Shown: in pieces, positions 7,946-15,499 of the stretch
How positions within the stretch are numbered: the first letter of the stretch is position 1
Layout: the number at the start of each line of letters is the position of its first letter
NCBI GenBank assembly: GCA_020832495.1
Contig: JAFIEP010000111.1
Coordinates: forward strand, 54,277 to 118,276
Direction: 5' to 3'
DNA: 64,000 nucleotides
Origin: Acidimicrobiia bacterium
Lineage (GTDB): Bacteria; Actinomycetota; Acidimicrobiia; Acidimicrobiales; Acidimicrobilacustridaceae
Program-made: the position numbers and the translations under genes
Notes under the pieces: generated by a model
What the model saw: only the letters and a program-made list of their open reading frames with translations
Databases searched by the model: none
What the model was told of the DNA's origin: nothing

Positions 7946-8650
7946 GTGGAGGACCAGGCGCTGGCCGAGCTGCTGTGCCACGGTGAGCTCCGCATCGTGG
8001 GGCGCATGCCCTACAGCTCGAATGCCACGCTCCTGGTCGAAGCCTGCGCCGGAGACCACAGCGCCCTCGGTGTCTACAAGCCGGCCAGAGGCGAGCGACC
8101 GTTGTGGGACTTCCCCGCCGGGCTCCACCGCCGCGAGGTGGCGGCCTACGAGCTGGCCCGAGCCCTCGGCTGGGACCTCGTCCCCGTGACCGTGCTGCGC
8201 ACGGAGGGCCCGCTCGGTGAGGGGTCGGTGCAGGCCTTCGTGGACGCGGCGTTCGAAGAGCACTACTTCACCATCCACGAACGCGGCGAGCACCACGAGA
8301 CGCTGCAGAAGCTCTGCCTGTTCGACCTGGTGGCCAACGCCACCGACCGCAAGGGCGGCCACGTGCTCATCGACGAGGACGACCACGTGTGGGCCATCGA
8401 CAACGGTCTGTCGTTCCACGCCGAGTTCAAGCTGCGCACGGTGATATGGGACTACGCCGGCGAACCGGTGCCCGCCGAGCTGTGCGCTGCGGTGCGGCGC
8501 TTCGCCGGGGAGCCGCTGCCCGAGGCGCTGGCCGACCTGCTCGACCCGTTCGAGCGCGACGCCCTGGTCGGTCGGGCCACAGCGGTGGCGGAGCTGGACT
8601 GCTTCCCCACCGACTCCACCGGCCGTCGCCACCCCTGGCCGCTCGTGTAG
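7946..8650 (+). CDS. SCO1664 family kinase-like protein
   Basis: 234 aa with GTG start. It resembles a reduced phosphatidylinositol 3/4-kinase fold: an N-terminal VYKPARGERPLWDF segment (possible ATP-site lysine), REVAAYELARALG, and the catalytic-loop-like LFDLVANATDRKGGHVL followed by VWAIDNGLSFH (candidate catalytic Asp and metal-binding Asp/Asn). Enzymatic activity is inferred from these motifs only. It sits in one operon with DUF3090 and the histidine phosphatase. Confidence 0.85.
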   Translation: MEDQALAELLCHGELRIVGRMPYSSNATLLVEACAGDHSALGVYKPARGERPLWDFPAGLHRREVAAYELARALGWDLVPVTVLRTEGPLGEGSVQAFVDAAFEEHYFTIHERGEHHETLQKLCLFDLVANATDRKGGHVLIDEDDHVWAIDNGLSFHAEFKLRTVIWDYAGEPVPAELCAAVRRFAGEPLPEALADLLDPFERDALVGRATAVAELDCFPTDSTGRRHPWPLV

Positions 8651-8710
8651 CGCAGCCACTGCGGGTGGCCACGCGCCGATGGCCGTTGCTGCGTGGGACC
8701 CTGCATCGGT

Positions 8711-8940
8711 ATGGCAACCAAGAAGGTCACGATCACGCTCGAGGCCGAGCAGGTGGAGCAGGTCCGCATGCTGGTCGACGCCGGGCGGGCAGCGAGCGTG
8801 TCCGGCTTCGTGCAACACGCCGTCGCCGTGGCCCTCGACGACGTGGCCGGCTCTGGGGGGCGATGCTGGCGCAGGCGCTCGAGGAGACCGGCGGCCCCAT
8901 CACCGCCGATGCGCGAGCGTGGGCAGACGCTGCACTCGGC
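8711..8940 (+). pseudogene. Ribbon-helix-helix (ParD-like) antitoxin, frameshifted
   Basis: The first reading frame begins MATKKVTITLEAEQV and runs through SGFVQHAVAVALDDVAG, a typical RHH antitoxin N-terminus. At a run of six G (about 8857-8862) the expected continuation, GAMLAQALEETGGPITADARAWADAAL, moves to another frame; one extra G would restore it. No toxin gene follows. Either a real inactivating deletion or a homopolymer sequencing error. Confidence 0.6.
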
Positions 8941-9916
8941 GGCGGCCACCGTGGTACCCGACCCGTTGGCGGCGGTGCGAGTCGCCGGGTACACGGGCAA
9001 TCCGCCCGACATCCTCGAGACGACCGACGATGGGGCCTCGTTCACCCAGGTACCCGGGGCCGTCTCAGGTGGGCAGATGACGCCCTACGCCATCGACACC
9101 AACGGCGTGCCGGGAACGTTCGGCGTGGCGGGCGACTTCGGTCGGATCACCATCTACGACTCGGTGGCCGGCGTGTGGCAGACGAGTGCGCCGACGGGCC
9201 AGATCATCGTCGGCCTCATGGGCATCGGGAACCACTGGGTCGCCATCGCCGCAGCCGGCGAGTGGTGGTACAGCACCAACAACGGTGCGAGCTGGACCTA
9301 CTCGGGCGGCTATCTCAACTACGCGTCCGGGTTCAGCATCCTGACCGTGCATGCGGCCGAGGCGGCCAATGGCGTGTGGATGGCCACGGGCTACGACACC
9401 CTGGCCACGCGCACCATCTGGCGGGCGACCAGCGCTGCGCCCACCAACGGGGCGTCAGGGTTCTTCGGCGGTTCCAGTGGTGAGTTCAGCCTCATCCAGG
9501 CGACCGGCACGGCCAACCTCGTCACCATCTACGGCATCGGTTACGGCGGCGCCGGCAACGTGTGGTACGCGGCGGGCAACTTCGGCGACGTGTTCCGCTC
9601 CACCGACAACGGCGCCAGCTTCTCGACGTGGCGCAACAACTTCCCGGCCATCAACTACGACGTGTCGACCAACCCCGACACCGACACGGTGATCGTGGCA
9701 TCGAGCCAGGGCCTGTACCGCTGGATCGCCGGCGTCGACGCCAGCGCGGGCCTGCCGGGTGGCATCTGGTATGCGGTGGCCTACGCCGGGGACAACACGT
9801 GGGTGGCCGCAGGCGACGTCGGCAAGATCTCCGTGTCGCACGACGACGGCGCCACGTGGAGCCCGGCAGCCGTGCCCCATGGAGCAGCCATCTACAACCA
9901 GATCACGGTGGTCTGA
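8711..9916 (+). CDS. Fused ORF: antitoxin head read into a BNR/Asp-box propeller protein
   Basis: One uninterrupted frame of 401 aa joins the RHH antitoxin start to a beta-propeller. From about residue 85 the protein shows four Asp-box (BNR) motifs of the S-x-D-x-G-x-S/T-W/F type: TTDDGASF, STNNGASW, STDNGASF and SHDDGATW, spaced 80-110 residues apart, with aromatic and glycine-rich strands between. Such propellers occur in sialidases, photosystem assembly factors and phage or adhesin tails; no catalytic residues are recognised. An internal ATG at 8909 could start the propeller alone, but has no RBS. The propeller probably lost its own 5' end when joined to the antitoxin gene. Confidence 0.6.
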   Translation: MATKKVTITLEAEQVEQVRMLVDAGRAASVSGFVQHAVAVALDDVAGSGGRCWRRRSRRPAAPSPPMRERGQTLHSAAATVVPDPLAAVRVAGYTGNPPDILETTDDGASFTQVPGAVSGGQMTPYAIDTNGVPGTFGVAGDFGRITIYDSVAGVWQTSAPTGQIIVGLMGIGNHWVAIAAAGEWWYSTNNGASWTYSGGYLNYASGFSILTVHAAEAANGVWMATGYDTLATRTIWRATSAAPTNGASGFFGGSSGEFSLIQATGTANLVTIYGIGYGGAGNVWYAAGNFGDVFRSTDNGASFSTWRNNFPAINYDVSTNPDTDTVIVASSQGLYRWIAGVDASAGLPGGIWYAVAYAGDNTWVAAGDVGKISVSHDDGATWSPAAVPHGAAIYNQITVV

Positions 9917-9918
9917 CC

Positions 9919-9975
9919 CACACGCAACACGCCACAGGCCACACGCGCCACAGGCCACAGGCCACACGTCACACA
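9919..9975 (+). repeat. Short degenerate direct repeats (CACAGGCCACAC-like)
   Basis: Between the propeller gene and the etf operon, units built from GCCACAGGCCACA(C) recur three to four times with small changes. The rest of the gap (9917-10167) holds the etf terminator hairpin and nothing else recognisable. Confidence 0.5.
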
Positions 9976-10086
9976 CCGTGGCGGCCAGCTCCGTTCGACG
10001 TGCCTCGGCGCGCGTCGGCCTGCCACCATGCGGCAGCATCCAGCATCGACCGACGCGGCCACGATCCGCGCCCCCACCCACGCGCC

Positions 10087-10112
10087 GTGGCCCCCGCCGA
10101 AGCGGGGGCCAC
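10087..10112 (-). terminator. Strong hairpin with UUCG loop downstream of etfA
   Basis: A perfect 11-bp stem (GTGGCCCCCGC with GCGGGGGCCAC) closes on a 4-nt loop that reads TTCG on the minus strand, giving the very stable C(UUCG)G tetraloop. It is 55 nt past the etfA stop. No T-run follows. Confidence 0.65.
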
Positions 10113-10167
10113 ACACGTACAGCTCAGGGATCTTGGGGACCTGGGTCCCGCTGGCGCTCGGCCGGGC

Positions 10168-11136
10168 TCAGCCCTTGGCGGCGAGCAGTTCGATCAGCTT
10201 GGGCATCACCTTGTGGACGTCGCCCACGATGCCGAGGTCGGCCACCGAGAAGATGGGCGCTTCGGCGTCCTTGTTGATGGCGATGATGTTCTTCGAGCCC
10301 TTCATGCCCACCATGTGCTGGGTGGCACCGGAGATGCCGGCAGCCACGTAGACGGTTGGCTTGACCACCTTGCCGGTCTGGCCGACCTGGTAGCTGTAGG
10401 GCACCCAACCGGCGTCCACGATGGCCCGCGAGGCCCCCGGTGCAGCGCTGAGCGCCTTGGCCAGGGTCTCGACCATCTCGAACTTCTCTGCTTCACCGAG
10501 GCCTCGGCCACCAGCCACGACCACGTCGGCTTCGTCGAGCGACGGACCGCTGCGCTCCTCGATGTGGCGGTTCACCAGCACGGCGGTGCCGGTGGCGCCG
10601 GTGTCGGGCACCGACAGCGCCTCGACCGCAGCAGCGCCGCCACCGGAAGGCTCGGGGGCGAACGACTTCGGCCGGACGAGCACCAGGTGCGGGCCCGGGC
10701 CGGTGAAGCGGGTCTTGACCATCTTCATGCCACCGAACACCGGCTCGGTGCAGATGATGGAGTCGCCGTCCACCTCGATGTCGACGTTGTTGGTGATCAC
10801 GGTGCGGTTCAGCTTCACCGACAGGCGCCCGGCCACGTCACGGCCGTCGTAGCTGGTGCCGAACAGGATGGCGTCGGGGGCGTTGCCGCCCTCGATGGCC
10901 GCAGCGATGGCCGCCGCCACCGGGACGCCCTGCAGCTTCCCCGAGAGGTCGCCGGTGGCGTACACCTTGGTGGCGCCGTACTCGCCCAGGGTGGCGGCCA
11001 CGGCGTCGCCGTCGCCTCCCACCACGCACTCGACGGTGTCGGCCACGGCGCGAGCCTTGGTCAGCAGCTCGAGGGTGGTGGAACTCACCTCGCCGTCGGT
11101 CGCCTCGGCGTAGACCCAGATCTTGGAAAGTGTCAT
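10168..11136 (-). CDS. etfA: Electron transfer flavoprotein alpha subunit
   Basis: 322 aa. Takes electrons from acyl-CoA dehydrogenases and passes them towards the respiratory quinone pool; the alpha subunit carries most of the FAD site. The C-terminal half shows the ETF-alpha signature, with [18 protein letters not shown], then [16 protein letters not shown] and [15 protein letters not shown]. The start [11 protein letters not shown] at 11136 has GGAGG 9 nt upstream, in the 17-nt gap after etfB. It is co-transcribed with etfB. Confidence 0.96.
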   Translation of the reverse strand: MTLSKIWVYAEATDGEVSSTTLELLTKARAVADTVECVVGGDGDAVAATLGEYGATKVYATGDLSGKLQGVPVAAAIAAAIEGGNAPDAILFGTSYDGRDVAGRLSVKLNRTVITNNVDIEVDGDSIICTEPVFGGMKMVKTRFTGPGPHLVLVRPKSFAPEPSGGGAAAVEALSVPDTGATGTAVLVNRHIEERSGPSLDEADVVVAGGRGLGEAEKFEMVETLAKALSAAPGASRAIVDAGWVPYSYQVGQTGKVVKPTVYVAAGISGATQHMVGMKGSKNIIAINKDAEAPIFSVADLGIVGDVHKVMPKLIELLAAKG

Positions 11137-11153
11137 GTCGTGTGCCTCCGGCC

Positions 11154-11936
11154 TCAGACGAGCTTCAGGTTCTCGAGGTAGGCGACGATCTTCTCGGCGC
11201 CGGTACCGTCGTCTTCGATGATCTCGCCGGCCTCGCGCTCGGGGGCATCCTCGACACCCACGATCTCCTGGCCACCGCCGGCCCAGCCGACCTGGTCGGC
11301 CTCGAGGCCGGTGTCGGCCAGCGCCAGCTGATCCAGCGGCTTCGACTTGGCGGCCATGATGCCCTTGAACGACGGGTAGCGGGGCTCCACCACACCGGCG
11401 GTCACCGAGACCACACACGGCAGCGGGCACTCGACCTCGTCGTAGCCGGCGTCGGTCTGGCGCTGCACCTTGACCTTGCCGTCGGCGATCTCGATGTGCT
11501 TGGCGAAGGTCACCGACGGGAGGCCCAACAGCTCGGCGAGCTGTTCGGGCACGGTGCCGGTGTAGCCGTCGGACGACTCGGTGGCGGTGAGCACCAGATC
11601 GGCGCCCTCCACCTTGCCGACCGCCGCGGCCAGCACCTTGGCGGTGCCGAGGGCGTCGGTGCCGGCCAGGGCCGGGTCGCTCACCAGCACGGCCTTGGCC
11701 GCACCCATGGCGAGGCCGGTGCGAATGCCGTCGACCTTGTTGTCGGGCGCCATGGAGACGAGGGTCACCTCCCCGCCACCAGCGTTGTCAGCAAGCTGGA
11801 GAGCCATCTCGACGCCGTACATGTCGGACTCGTCGAGGATGAGCTTTCCGTCCCGCTTGAGCGTCTTGGTCTCGGGATCCAACTCGCCCGGCTCGGCCGG
11901 GTCCGGGATCTGCTTTGCGCAGACGACGATGTTCAT
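11154..11936 (-). CDS. etfB: Electron transfer flavoprotein beta subunit
   Basis: 260 aa, beginning MNIVVCAKQIPDP and containing ALQLADNAGG and VLTATESSDGYTG segments of ETF-beta, which binds AMP and docks with EtfA. First gene of etfBA. CAGAAT lies 7 nt before the ATG on the minus strand, a near match to the leaderless promoter pattern. It is divergent from the diacylglycerol kinase across 66 nt. Confidence 0.95.
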   Translation of the reverse strand: MNIVVCAKQIPDPAEPGELDPETKTLKRDGKLILDESDMYGVEMALQLADNAGGGEVTLVSMAPDNKVDGIRTGLAMGAAKAVLVSDPALAGTDALGTAKVLAAAVGKVEGADLVLTATESSDGYTGTVPEQLAELLGLPSVTFAKHIEIADGKVKVQRQTDAGYDEVECPLPCVVSVTAGVVEPRYPSFKGIMAAKSKPLDQLALADTGLEADQVGWAGGGQEIVGVEDAPEREAGEIIEDDGTGAEKIVAYLENLKLV

Positions 11937-12002
11937 GGGCTTGATTCTGCGCCCGATCCGCCGCCGCCTCCAAATCCGGGCGGCCGGTACCATGGCGAGG
12001 AC

Positions 12003-12923
12003 GTGAAGGTCCTGCTCGTCGTGAACTCCTCAGCTTCCTCGGTCACCGCCCGCGCCCGGGTGGTGATCGCCAAGTCGCTGTCCGCCGACCACGACGTGGA
12101 GGTGGCCGAGACCCATCGGCGAGGCCACGCCGCCCGCCTGGCCCAGGGCGCAGCGGCGGCGGGGGTCGATGCGGTGGTCGTGCTCGGCGGCGACGGCACC
12201 CTCAACGAGGCGGCCAACGGCCTGGCCGGCACCGAGACGGCGCTGGCCGCGCTACCGGGCGGATCCACCAACGTGTTCGCCCGCACCATCGGGCTACCCG
12301 ACGACCCCGTTGAAGCGACCGGGGCGCTGCTCGAGGCGCTGGCCGCCGCGCGGATCCGCCGCATCGGGCTGGGCGTGGTGAACGACCGCTACTTCCTGTT
12401 CCACGTCGGGATGGGCTTCGACGCCGCCATCGTGGCCCAGGTGGAGCGCCGAGCCGGCCTCAAGCGTGTGGCCAGCCACGGGCTGTTCCTGTGGTGCACG
12501 TTCGCCACCTGGTTCCGCCACTACGACCGGTCCCGGCCACGGTTCGCCGTGTCGCTTCCCGACGGGCGGGTGGTGGACGATGCCTACTTCGCCTTGTGCT
12601 GCAACACGAACCCCTACACCTACCTGGGTACCCGACCGCTCCACATCACCCCCCACGCCACCCTCGAGCGGCCGCTCGTGATGCTGACCGTCCGCTCGCT
12701 GCGCTTCGCCCACATCGCCGGGTTGGGCGCCCGCGCCCTCATCGGCAGCCGGGGCGTGGGTGGCAGTCGATGGGTGGATGAGGCAACGGATCTGCACGAG
12801 GCCGTCGTGCACGGCCACGGCCCGTTCCCCTACCAGGTGGACGGCGACCACCTGGGCGACACCAGCGAACTGCGCTTCCGTTGGGAGCCCGATGCCGTGC
12901 GCCTGGTGGTCCCCGACCCGTGA
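12003..12923 (+). CDS. Diacylglycerol/lipid kinase family protein
   Basis: 306 aa with GTG start. Transfers phosphate from ATP to diacylglycerol or a similar lipid alcohol. The nucleotide-binding block VVLGGDGTLNEAANGL and the following LPGGSTNVFARTIGLP are the DAGK catalytic-domain signatures, and the C-terminal beta-sandwich ends in QVDGDHLGDTSEL. A glycerophosphodiesterase gene converges on it 70 nt downstream, suggesting a lipid turnover pair (inference). The GTG at 12003 is the only start compatible with the family N-terminus (KVLLVVN). Confidence 0.9.
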   Translation: MKVLLVVNSSASSVTARARVVIAKSLSADHDVEVAETHRRGHAARLAQGAAAAGVDAVVVLGGDGTLNEAANGLAGTETALAALPGGSTNVFARTIGLPDDPVEATGALLEALAAARIRRIGLGVVNDRYFLFHVGMGFDAAIVAQVERRAGLKRVASHGLFLWCTFATWFRHYDRSRPRFAVSLPDGRVVDDAYFALCCNTNPYTYLGTRPLHITPHATLERPLVMLTVRSLRFAHIAGLGARALIGSRGVGGSRWVDEATDLHEAVVHGHGPFPYQVDGDHLGDTSELRFRWEPDAVRLVVPDP

Positions 12924-12993
12924 CGCTGATTCGACGCCAGCGCTCGAACCGTTGGCGAGACGTCACCCGAGCAGCGGGCCGAGGGCCGGGCGG

Positions 12994-13722
12994 TCAGCTC
13001 TCGTCGGCGCCGTCCACCAACGCCGCCCGTGCCGCTGCGGGGGTGTTGGTGATGAGACCGTCGACGCCCATGGCGGCGAGTTGGCGCAGGCGCTGGGGGT
13101 CGTCGACCGTCCAGACGTTGACCGCCAGCCCGCCGGCGTGGGCGGCGTCCACCATCTCGGCAGTGACCGACGCGTCCCACGGGTTCACGGCCACGTGCCC
13201 GGCCGCCACCATGCCCTCGACGGACAACGGGCCCTCCCCCAACTCGAGCAGGAGCTGGCCGGTCCGCAGCTCGGGAGCCCTCGCCCGAACGACGTCGAGC
13301 GTCTGCGGCCAGAACGAGGTGACGAGCAGTTCGGTGCCGGCCACGGCGACCAGCTTCTTGGGCCCCGACAGCAGGGTCAGCACTCCGTCGGTCACCTCGC
13401 CGACACGGTCGACGTCGGGCTCGCCGGGGAGGCACTTGATCTCCACGTTCACCCCGAGGCGGCGCGCCGCGCAGGTCTCGAGTGCCTCGGCCAGCAGGCA
13501 CACGTCGGCCGGGAGCTCGGCCCGGGCCGCCTCGGCGATGATCCGCCCGTCGGCCAGGTGCGGGTCATGGTGCACGACCACGGCGCCGTCACGCGTCACC
13601 CGGGCATCGAGTTCCACCCAGTCGGCACCCTGGTCGGCCGCCACTTCGAAGGCAGCGAGGGTGTTCTCGGGGGCATCCGCCGACGCACCTCGGTGGGCGA
13701 TGATCTGGGGTGTCGACGCCAT
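12994..13722 (-). CDS. Glycerophosphodiester phosphodiesterase
   Basis: 242 aa GDPD TIM barrel. Hydrolyses glycerophosphodiesters to glycerol-3-phosphate and an alcohol. The catalytic motif IAHRGASADAPENTLAAF near the N-terminus, then VELDARVTRDG and VVVHHDPHLADG supply the metal ligands and the two catalytic histidines; the C-terminal VNVWTVDDP and GVDGLITNTP complete the barrel. No signal peptide, so cytoplasmic. Confidence 0.93.
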   Translation of the reverse strand: MASTPQIIAHRGASADAPENTLAAFEVAADQGADWVELDARVTRDGAVVVHHDPHLADGRIIAEAARAELPADVCLLAEALETCAARRLGVNVEIKCLPGEPDVDRVGEVTDGVLTLLSGPKKLVAVAGTELLVTSFWPQTLDVVRARAPELRTGQLLLELGEGPLSVEGMVAAGHVAVNPWDASVTAEMVDAAHAGGLAVNVWTVDDPQRLRQLAAMGVDGLITNTPAAARAALVDGADES

Positions 13723-13728
13723 GGCCGC

Positions 13729-13734
13729 ACCCTA
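13729..13734 (-). promoter_or_regulatory. -10 hexamer TAGGGT, leaderless type
   Basis: 6 nt before ATG 13722 of the glycerophosphodiesterase gene, with no Shine-Dalgarno in between. Confidence 0.5.
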
Positions 13735-13862
13735 GTCACCGCCCGGCGTGCGGGTTCGGCCTCCGGCATCAGGCCCTTCGACCCTCACCGGAGGTGTCCC
13801 GGCGGGCCATCATCGTTCACGGGCGACCAGGTGGCCGCCGATGAGACGAACGGAGCACGGCG

Positions 13863-14765
13863 ATGTCAGACCACGCCCACCACGAGTCGGGCCAGTCCAC
13901 GCCGAGCGGGGTCTCCGGTGCGGCGCGGCCGGTCGGTACCCGTCGCCGCCGGCGCCGTCGGACCCTCGGCTACGTGACGGGAACGCTGGTGGCCGTCGGC
14001 GCCCTGGTCTGGCTCGGCCTTCGAGTGACGCCGGCACCGTTGGCTCCGACGGGGCTGCAGGCGGGGGTCCTCCCGTCGACAGGACTGCCCGATGGCCTCC
14101 CCGAGCCGGTGGAACGCTTCTACCGCGTGCTCCACGGTGACACGATCCCGGTGATCGACACGGCGGTGATCAGCGGCCGAGGCACCATGCGCATCAACGG
14201 GGTGACGCTGCCGGTTCGCTTCCGCTTCAGCCACCTCACCGGCGAGGCCTACCGGCACTACGTCGAGACCACCTTCTACGGGGCGCGACTACTCACCGTC
14301 GACGAGCGCTACGTCGACGGCACCGCCCGGCTGGAGTTGCCCTTCGGGGTGAGCGAGGGCCCACAGATCGACCAGGGTGCCAACCTGGCCCTGTGGGCGG
14401 AAGGGGTGTGGATGCCGTCGATGTGGGTCACCGACGACCGTGTCCGTTGGGAAGCGGTCGATGCCACCACGGCACGGATGCTGGTGCCGTTCGGGGACGA
14501 AATCGAGACGTTCACGGTCAGCTTCGACCCCGAGTCGGGTCTTCTCTCCCGCATGGAGTCCATGCGCTACAAGGGCGACGGTGAGAACGAGAAGACCCTG
14601 TGGGTCAACGAGGTCTTGGTCTGGGGTGAACTCGAGGGGTCCATCGTTCCGCTGGAAACAGCAGTGACCTGGGGTGACGAGGGTTCGCCGTGGGCGATTC
14701 TGCGCACCGAGGACGTCGTCCGCAACGCCGATCTGAGCACATACCTCGACCGGGCCGGCCCCTGA
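13863..14765 (+). CDS. Membrane-anchored protein, DUF6544/DUF6920-like
   Basis: 300 aa. An Arg-rich cytoplasmic stretch (residues 25-36, nine basic residues in a row) precedes one transmembrane helix (about 38-58). The outer part starts LPEPVERFYRVLHGD, followed by a SGRGTMRINGVTLPVRFRF segment and long antiparallel strands, resembling the DUF6544/DUF6920 group of uncharacterised beta-rich proteins; this match is from memory of pattern. Function unknown. Confidence 0.6.
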   Translation: MSDHAHHESGQSTPSGVSGAARPVGTRRRRRRRTLGYVTGTLVAVGALVWLGLRVTPAPLAPTGLQAGVLPSTGLPDGLPEPVERFYRVLHGDTIPVIDTAVISGRGTMRINGVTLPVRFRFSHLTGEAYRHYVETTFYGARLLTVDERYVDGTARLELPFGVSEGPQIDQGANLALWAEGVWMPSMWVTDDRVRWEAVDATTARMLVPFGDEIETFTVSFDPESGLLSRMESMRYKGDGENEKTLWVNEVLVWGELEGSIVPLETAVTWGDEGSPWAILRTEDVVRNADLSTYLDRAGP

Positions 14766-15123
14766 AGCGCCACGTCGTGCGGGCGACGCCGATCGGCGCT
14801 CACCTCACGGCAACTCCGAGGTCACCCGGCCGTCATCCGAAAATGAGACTTTTTTCACAAGAAACTCGTTGCAGACCCCTTGCAACCCCCTACCCCATCA
14901 TCTACGGTCGCAGTGTCCCAGCCGCACGCTGCTGTACGCATCGGCGGCGGCATGTGAACAGCTTCACGAGTCAGACCCTTCTGGCTCGATCGGACATCGA
15001 CTCCACGAATGGCCCCTCTCTGCGGAGCCGGTGGGGTGCAGCGCCCTGCACTGCGCCTTCCGCCGACCTGAAGGGTCGGACGTGGCCCGTACTCAGCCCG
15101 AAACTTCCGTGGAGGCACCCCAC
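14766..15123 (+). promoter_or_regulatory. Long whiB upstream region with promoter and direct repeats
   Basis: 358 nt without a convincing gene. A sigma-70-like promoter can be read: TTGCAA (14880-14885), 17 nt, TACGGT (14903-14908), implying a leader of about 200 nt before the whiB GTG. Overlapping it are near-identical direct repeats TTGCAGACCCC and TTGCAACCCCC (14869-14890), candidates for regulator binding. An AT-rich patch with TGAGACTTTT is at 14844-14853. The frame of whiB is open back to 14869, but that extension does not resemble WhiB proteins. Confidence 0.5.
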
Positions 15124-15414
15124 GTGTCCATCATCTCAGCAACCACCCTCGATGTCGAAACCGACGACTGGCGTGCCGTTGCCGCCTGTCGCGACACCGA
15201 CCCCGATCTCTTCTTCCCGGTGGGCACCACCGGCCCCGCCATCGAGCAGATCGAGTCCGCCAAGGCGGTCTGCGGTGAGTGCGAAGCTCGCCAGCCCTGC
15301 CTGGAGTTCGCGCTGGCCACCAACCAGGACTCGGGCATCTGGGGCGGCACCTCCGAGGAGGAGCGTCGCAAGATCCGTCGCCAGCGGGTGGCTGCCCGCC
15401 GTCGGGCCAGCTGA
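15124..15414 (+). CDS. WhiB family iron-sulfur regulator, WhiB1-like
   Basis: 96 aa, GTG start with GGAGG 8 nt upstream. The four cluster cysteines are at 22, 50, 53 and 59 (AACRDTD and AVCGECEARQPC), followed by the GIWGG turn at 71-75 and a basic C-terminal tail (RRKIRRQRVAARRR) that contacts DNA. WhiB proteins bind a [4Fe-4S] cluster, respond to NO or oxygen and act with the housekeeping sigma factor. The convergent pdtaS neighbour matches the whiB1/pdtaS arrangement of mycobacteria, which supports a WhiB1-type assignment. Confidence 0.93.
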   Translation: MSIISATTLDVETDDWRAVAACRDTDPDLFFPVGTTGPAIEQIESAKAVCGECEARQPCLEFALATNQDSGIWGGTSEEERRKIRRQRVAARRRAS

Positions 15415-15463
15415 GCGACCCCGCCGCCGGGCCCCCGCCCGGCACCACGCCATCGACTGACAT

Positions 15464-15487
15464 CGGCCGGCCCCTTGGGGTCGGCCG
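15464..15487. terminator. Bidirectional hairpin between whiB and pdtaS
   Basis: CGGCCGGCCCC and GGGGTCGGCCG pair over 11 positions (one G-U) around a 2-nt centre, in the gap between two convergent genes. No T-run on either strand. Confidence 0.5.
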
Positions 15488-15499
15488 AGTCGCGTCCGG

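Noticed and set aside
8909..9916. Prophage tail gene
   Set aside because: The BNR propeller stands alone; no capsid, terminase, integrase or other phage genes are near.
9919..9975. CRISPR-like repeats
   Set aside because: Units are short, degenerate and without regular spacers; no cas genes.
9562..11181. Long plus-strand frame opposite etfA and etfB
   Set aside because: His/Gly/Gln-rich antisense composition over two well-supported genes.
14869..15123. In-frame N-terminal extension of WhiB
   Set aside because: The extension has no WhiB similarity and overlaps the promoter; GTG 15124 has a good RBS and matches family length.
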